Assembly (NCBI RefSeq): GCF_006385875.1
Contig: NZ_VFSU01000030.1
Span: 62,001 to 126,000, forward strand
Source: Sandaracinobacter neustonicus
GTDB lineage: Bacteria > Pseudomonadota > Alphaproteobacteria > Sphingomonadales > Sphingomonadaceae
DNA: 64,000 bases
Direction: 5' to 3'
How positions within the stretch are numbered: position 1 is the first letter of the stretch; the number at the start of each line of letters is the position of its first letter. The position numbers and the translations under genes were made by a program. A model generated the notes under the pieces. The model was not told where the DNA came from. It searched no databases and was given only the letters and a program-made list of their open reading frames with translations. Of the stretch, positions 60,071 to 64,000 are shown piece by piece.

Positions 60071-62397
60071 CAGAACTGACCCTGCAGAGTGAGCCCGATG
60101 GTTCGGGGTTTCTGGCGGTACGAATAGGAGACGAACTGGCTGGAATTCGTCAGATTCTGGCAGAAGGCCGTCAGGTTGATCGGGCCGCGCTTCAGTGTCG
60201 CCCGTGCGTTCACCAGATGATGGGCGGGCAGCACAACCGTTTCGCCGCCGACGATGATCTCCGCATCACTCAGATATTGATGCTCTGCCCTGAGCGAAAG
60301 CGCGGTCGTGTCGGACAGATCAAATTCATAGGCAATGCTGTTCGAAATGGTGAACTTGCGCTGGCCCGGCAGGCGGCGGCCTTTGATCGTTTCCGTATCC
60401 GGGATGGTCTCGTCGAATTCCGCCTTGTTCAAAGACAGCGCGCTGGCCAGTTCCAGCCCCTTTGTCGGGCGGGCCGTCAGTTCCAGTTCGAAGCCTTGCG
60501 AATGGGCCGAACCGGCGTTGGACATATAGCCGATCTCAGTCATCGGCTCGGTCAGGCCGATCTGGATGTTCGTCCAATCGATATAATAAAGCGCGGCGTT
60601 GACGATCAGCCGCTGATCAAACCACTCGGTTTTTGCGCCGATTTCGTAATTCCACAGCGAATCAGGCTCATAAGCGGCGGGAACTTCCGGCGCGATCGGA
60701 ATGGGCACGTTCACCCCGCCGATGCGATAGCCCTGCGCGGCAGAGGCATAGATCATTGCGCTGCTGCTGGGCTTGTAGGTCAGCACCAGCCGGGGCGTAA
60801 CCTTGCGGTCTGTGTCGCTGTATGGCCCGTTCGCCACCGGGATCAGTCCCGTTGCGATCCCGTTCTGCACGTCCCGGTAACGGGCCGTGTTGGAGAACCA
60901 GCGCAGTCCACCTGTCAGCGCCAGCGACGGGGAGAATTCGTAGGTCGCTTCGCCATAGAGGGCGGTTTCCTGATCATCCAGCCAGATGGTCGCATCGATG
61001 AGCGTATCGGTTGGAAAGCCCAGCATTTCGCCGAACCCCGGCACGATAACGGTCTGGAACGCTTCCCGCTTGCGTTTCAGGTAGAATGCACCCGCAACCC
61101 ATGAAAACGGGCCATTCTTGTTGGAGGTCAGGCGGAATTCCTGCGCGAAGCTTTCGGATTCATCCGGGCTGTTGAAAATGACGATGTCGTTGCTCGCCGA
61201 CATCTCGCCGCTTTTCTTCGCATAGGTGGTGGAGGACATCAGCTGCGCGAACGACAGTTCAAGTTCGCCGAGGAAGTTATAGGTTTGCAGCCTGTTGTTC
61301 TGATAACTCGGCCGCGCCACAGACCATGTGTACCCCGCGCCCGGTGTGCGATCGACAGCGCCCAGCGCCGGGGTGTCGGTGTCCTGCAGGATCGCGGTTG
61401 CCGTCAGGCTCAGGGTTTCGCTGGGCTCGAACCGCAGCGATGCCCGCCCGCCATAGGTGCGCGATTCATTGGCATTCTTGCGCCCGGTCGCCACATTGTC
61501 GACGAAGCCGCCGTCGTGGATGTAATAGCCTGTGGTGCGAAGGGCGAGGCGTCCGGCCACCAGAGGGACGTTCAGAACGCCTTTCAGTTCGTAATTTTCC
61601 GCGCCGTCGTGGATTGTCGACAGGGTTGCCTGCCCTTTCCCGGAAAAGGCGCCGGTGTCGGGTTTGTTGGTGATCACGCGCACGGCACCGCCCATCGCGC
61701 CGGAACCGAACAGTGTGCCTTGCGGCCCGCGCAGGATTTCCACCCGGCTGACGTCGAACAGGTCGATATCCATCACCGAGCGGGCGCCACGGGAATCATC
61801 CGTCGGCAGTTCGTCGAGATAGACGGCAACCGTGGCCTGATTGTCGCCGCCGGTGGAGGCGATGCCGCGAATGGTGAAACCGCCGGCGTTCCGGTCGCCC
61901 TCGGAGAACAGCAAGCCGGGCACGGAGCGGTAGAAATCCGCAAAGCCGTTCGCGCCCATCCGCTCCAGCTGCTCTTCACCGATGGCGGTGACGGCCATCG
62001 GAACCTCCTGAACGCTGACGGCACGTCGCGTCGCCGTTACAAGGATTTCCGGATACTCAAGTGCCGCCTCTTCCGCGCCCCGCGCCGCAGCCGGGGCGAG
62101 CGTGATCTTCCCATTCTCGTCTGCCACAACGGCGAGCCCGGTTCCTTCCAGCAGCCGATCCAGCGCGGTGCGGGTATCATATTGCCCCTTGATTGCCGTG
62201 GTCGTGACGCCGCGCAGGGCGCGCCCCGGGGCCACGATCTCGATCCCCGCCTGCCGTGCGAACTCCGGGATGGAGCGGTTGGCGGGCTGGGCGGGAACGT
62301 CGAACGCCCGTGCCTGCGCCCAGGCAGCTGCGGGAGCAGACAAGCCGATCAGCGCCGCGCCGCAGATCAGAACAGCCCTGATTTTCGCAATACGCAT
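60070..62397 (-). CDS. TonB-dependent receptor with STN signalling domain
   Basis: A 775-residue outer-membrane transducer. Signal peptide (AVLICGAALIGLSAPAAAWA), STN domain (residues ~30-105: FDVPAQPANRSIPEFARQAGIEIV ... RALDRLLEGTGLAVV), plug (ILVTATRRAVSVQEVPMAVTAI; GFTIRGIASTGGDNQATVAVYLDEL; VEILRGPQGTLFGSGAMGGAVRVIT) and barrel to the terminal Phe (TIGLTLQGQF). The STN domain contacts FecR to signal substrate presence. ATG 62397 with AAAGGGG. Lies 94 bases after fecR in an operon with a hydrolase and an M13 peptidase. The substrate is unknown. Confidence 0.94.
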   Translation of the reverse strand: MRIAKIRAVLICGAALIGLSAPAAAWAQARAFDVPAQPANRSIPEFARQAGIEIVAPGRALRGVTTTAIKGQYDTRTALDRLLEGTGLAVVADENGKITLAPAAARGAEEAALEYPEILVTATRRAVSVQEVPMAVTAIGEEQLERMGANGFADFYRSVPGLLFSEGDRNAGGFTIRGIASTGGDNQATVAVYLDELPTDDSRGARSVMDIDLFDVSRVEILRGPQGTLFGSGAMGGAVRVITNKPDTGAFSGKGQATLSTIHDGAENYELKGVLNVPLVAGRLALRTTGYYIHDGGFVDNVATGRKNANESRTYGGRASLRFEPSETLSLTATAILQDTDTPALGAVDRTPGAGYTWSVARPSYQNNRLQTYNFLGELELSFAQLMSSTTYAKKSGEMSASNDIVIFNSPDESESFAQEFRLTSNKNGPFSWVAGAFYLKRKREAFQTVIVPGFGEMLGFPTDTLIDATIWLDDQETALYGEATYEFSPSLALTGGLRWFSNTARYRDVQNGIATGLIPVANGPYSDTDRKVTPRLVLTYKPSSSAMIYASAAQGYRIGGVNVPIPIAPEVPAAYEPDSLWNYEIGAKTEWFDQRLIVNAALYYIDWTNIQIGLTEPMTEIGYMSNAGSAHSQGFELELTARPTKGLELASALSLNKAEFDETIPDTETIKGRRLPGQRKFTISNSIAYEFDLSDTTALSLRAEHQYLSDAEIIVGGETVVLPAHHLVNARATLKRGPINLTAFCQNLTNSSQFVSYSYRQKPRTIGLTLQGQF

Positions 62398-62491
62398 TGA
62401 AGCCCCTTTTCGCGCAGGCCGTAATGGCCATGTCATTCTTGAGGATTAGATGCGCAGACTTCCGGAAATCCGCCCGGGCCGCTCAAAAAAA

Positions 62492-63517
62492 TCAACCGGC
62501 CCGGCGCAGCACCACCGAATCTCCCTCGGCACCGATTTCAAGGCCAAGGCTGAGCGCGGCGGATTGTGCAAAACCCCTGGGGTTGTTGGCGGCATAGAGG
62601 CCCGTGATGGTTTCATTGCCGATCGCGGGATCGGCAAACAGAATGTGGGAATCGCTGTAGCGGGCAAATTGCGCCGCGGCTTCGCGCAGCGGGCAATCTT
62701 CGAACGACAACATGCCTTCGCGCCATGCCAGTTCGCGGTCGACGTCTGCGGAATTGACGCTGCTGATCTCGACGGGGTGGCTCTGCCGGACCACCGCGCG
62801 GCGGTTCGCACCGATCTGGCTGACGCTGCGCAGCTGCCCGCCTGTTTCCACCTCCACTGTGCCCTGCCGCACCAGAACCTGCACCGGCCGTGCCTCGATC
62901 CGGCTGACGGTGAAGCTGGTCCCCACGGCACGGACGCTGGTGGAGCCTGCCATTACCACAAATGGCCGCACGACATCGCGGGCGACATCGAACAGCGCCT
63001 CCCCTTCCTTCAAGGTCACCTGACGCAGCCTGTCAGAGAATTCCACATGCGCTGCCGACGCGGTGTTGAGCGTCATGGTGGAGCCATCCGGAAGCGGCAC
63101 CAGCCGGATTTCGCCGCGTTGCGTCGAAACGCTGTTCGCTGCCGTCTGCCAGCGCAGCCCCAGCGCCACCGATATGCCGGCAGCCAGAACCCCCGAGCCG
63201 CCGATCAGGACAGCACGGCGGGATTGCCGCCGATCAACATCGTCCGGCGCTTCGGGGTCATGCGGATTGGCAATCGGCAGCGTTTCCAGTCCCGCAAGGA
63301 ATTCATCCGGGTTGAAACCGGGGCCGAGCGCCCTGGACCGGCTGGCATGGGCAAACACGGCGCGTGCGCGGGCGAAGGCGCCCAGCCGCCGGACATCGCC
63401 CGACAGCCACACGTCCAGTTCGGCCTGTTCGTCGGATCGCAGAGGTGCATTGTCGATGCGGACCGCCCATCGGGCGGCGACCTCATCAATCTCTGCGCTC
63501 GTCTCGCGTCCGTTCAT
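62492..63517 (-). CDS. fecR: FecR-type anti-sigma regulator
   Basis: A 341-residue FecR. N-terminal DUF4880 (AARWAVRIDNAPLRSDEQAELDVWLS), one TM helix (AVLIGGSGVLAAGISVALGL, ~residues 97-116), FecR domain (GEIRLVPLPDGSTMTLNTASAAHV; GTSFTVSRI) and a C-terminal STN-binding domain (WREGMLSFEDCPLREAAAQFARYS). It keeps the ECF sigma inactive until the receptor's STN domain signals. ATG 63517 overlaps the sigma gene by 32 bases. Confidence 0.94.
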   Translation of the reverse strand: MNGRETSAEIDEVAARWAVRIDNAPLRSDEQAELDVWLSGDVRRLGAFARARAVFAHASRSRALGPGFNPDEFLAGLETLPIANPHDPEAPDDVDRRQSRRAVLIGGSGVLAAGISVALGLRWQTAANSVSTQRGEIRLVPLPDGSTMTLNTASAAHVEFSDRLRQVTLKEGEALFDVARDVVRPFVVMAGSTSVRAVGTSFTVSRIEARPVQVLVRQGTVEVETGGQLRSVSQIGANRRAVVRQSHPVEISSVNSADVDRELAWREGMLSFEDCPLREAAAQFARYSDSHILFADPAIGNETITGLYAANNPRGFAQSAALSLGLEIGAEGDSVVLRRAG

Positions 63518-64000
63518 TGCGCTCTCTTGCCTGCTTCTTGTCCGCTGTAGATGCGCCAGCCTGCGCATTTCCGCCACGCCCCATGCGGATCATGAGGCGC
63601 TGGAGGCTTTTCGCCACCAATTTCTGGACCGCATTGTCAGACATCCCAAGCTGCGCCCCGATTTCCCGGTGGGACATCCCATCGATCACGCGCGAAAGAA
63701 AGGCCCGGCGGCCCGGCTCGGGCAGTTCCGAAACCGCGATCGCCAGCAGGTGCAACTGTTCGCGATCGGACACCTGCGTTTCGGGGGACGGCTCATCCGC
63801 GGCGATCCACAGAAGATCGCCATCGTCCACGGATCGGATGGAGATCACGCGCGCATGCCGAATGTGCATCAGGATGATCGTTCGGGAAATGCTGAACAGA
63901 TAGGCGCGCGGATTGCGAAGATGGCCCACGTCATCCATTTGCGCGAAGCGGCTATAGCATTCCTGTATCACATCATCGGCATCGAGATCCTGCGGAAGCT
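63486..64000 (-). CDS. fecI: ECF sigma factor (FecI-like), 5' end outside the window
   Basis: A partial sigma-70 family ECF factor; the frame is open at base 64000, so the N-terminus is missing. Region 2: LDADDVIQECYSRF and HLRNPRAYLFSISRTIILMHIRH. Region 4: AVSELPEPGRRAFLSRVIDGMSHREIGAQLGMSDNAVQKLVAKSLQRL, the HTH for the -35 element. First gene of a FecI-FecR-TonB receptor cluster, which it probably activates itself. GTG 63971 is an internal codon, not the start. Confidence 0.94.
   Translation of the reverse strand, partial: LPQDLDADDVIQECYSRFAQMDDVGHLRNPRAYLFSISRTIILMHIRHARVISIRSVDDGDLLWIAADEPSPETQVSDREQLHLLAIAVSELPEPGRRAFLSRVIDGMSHREIGAQLGMSDNAVQKLVAKSLQRLMIRMGRGGNAQAGASTADKKQARERNERTRDERRD

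Noticed and set aside
56466-64000. A lasso-peptide biosynthesis cluster
   Set aside because: FecIR and a TonB receptor are present, but no precursor, cysteine protease or asparagine-synthetase-like cyclase, and no prolyl-oligopeptidase isopeptidase, is visible in the window.

Overview
The window is high-GC bacterial chromosome, broken by one AT-rich gene and one integrated element. Gene content fits the Alphaproteobacteria and most likely the Sphingomonadales. This is inferred from an ActSR/RegBA-type two-component pair, several TonB-dependent receptors including a FecI/FecR-linked one, an alphaproteobacterial LexA box (GTTC-N7-GTTC), a lone gspN, the tpiA/trpGDC-moaC linkage, and abundant intergenic palindromic repeats. 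The genus is not determinable by eye.

Layout. 1-1644: end of a RegB/ActS sensor kinase, its ActR regulator, and an AT-rich orphan membrane gene. 1849-12260: a ~10.4 kb phage-satellite-like element. It carries a tyrosine integrase, an AlpA-like regulator, a primase, a VapE-type ATPase, a GC-rich iteron-like zone, a terminase-small-subunit-like protein and five small co-oriented genes, one with an XkdF/prohead-like N-terminus and one a zinc ribbon. It ends in a C5-methyltransferase + HNH endonuclease pair. The ends share a 20 bp imperfect direct repeat (18/20). The right junction carries the 3' half of a tRNA-Val(CAC), but the element sits in a copy of a host intergenic repeat rather than in a tRNA gene.

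12314-19468: ahpF/ahpC peroxide defence, a VapBC pair with a strong operator palindrome, asd, a lone gspN, an HdeD-like protein, an AI-2E/PerM permease and a GtrA protein. 19732-27447: argG, a class A PBP, an exported amidohydrolase, a CcdAB toxin-antitoxin pair and an ABC-F ATPase. 27848-37421: a TonB receptor, a CinA-C protein, an acyl-CoA ligase, a transglutaminase-like protein, and a beta-oxidation-like block (thiolase, enoyl-CoA hydratase, alpha/beta hydrolase) divergent from a DUF1254 protein. 37454-46840: NadE, a TonB receptor, an eRF1-like protein, a membrane protein, a cytochrome P450, an EamA exporter and a PuuD-like protein.

46860-53188: moeA, lexA with overlapping SOS boxes, then on the other strand tpiA-trpG-trpD-trpC-moaC. 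moaC carries an in-frame 24 bp minisatellite at its 5' end. 53282-55521: an M48 protease with TPRs overlapping a DsbA-like protein. 55979-64000: a small lipoprotein, then a FecI sigma factor, FecR, an STN-domain TonB receptor, a membrane-anchored alpha/beta hydrolase and an M13 metallopeptidase in one overlapping minus-strand operon. That operon looks like an import-and-degrade system for an unknown substrate.

Intergenic spaces after many genes hold two modular repeats. One is built on the palindrome CAGGGAAATSATTTCCCTG; the other is a GC-rich double hairpin. The second type is the element's integration target. All start choices, motif positions and repeat alignments were made by eye.
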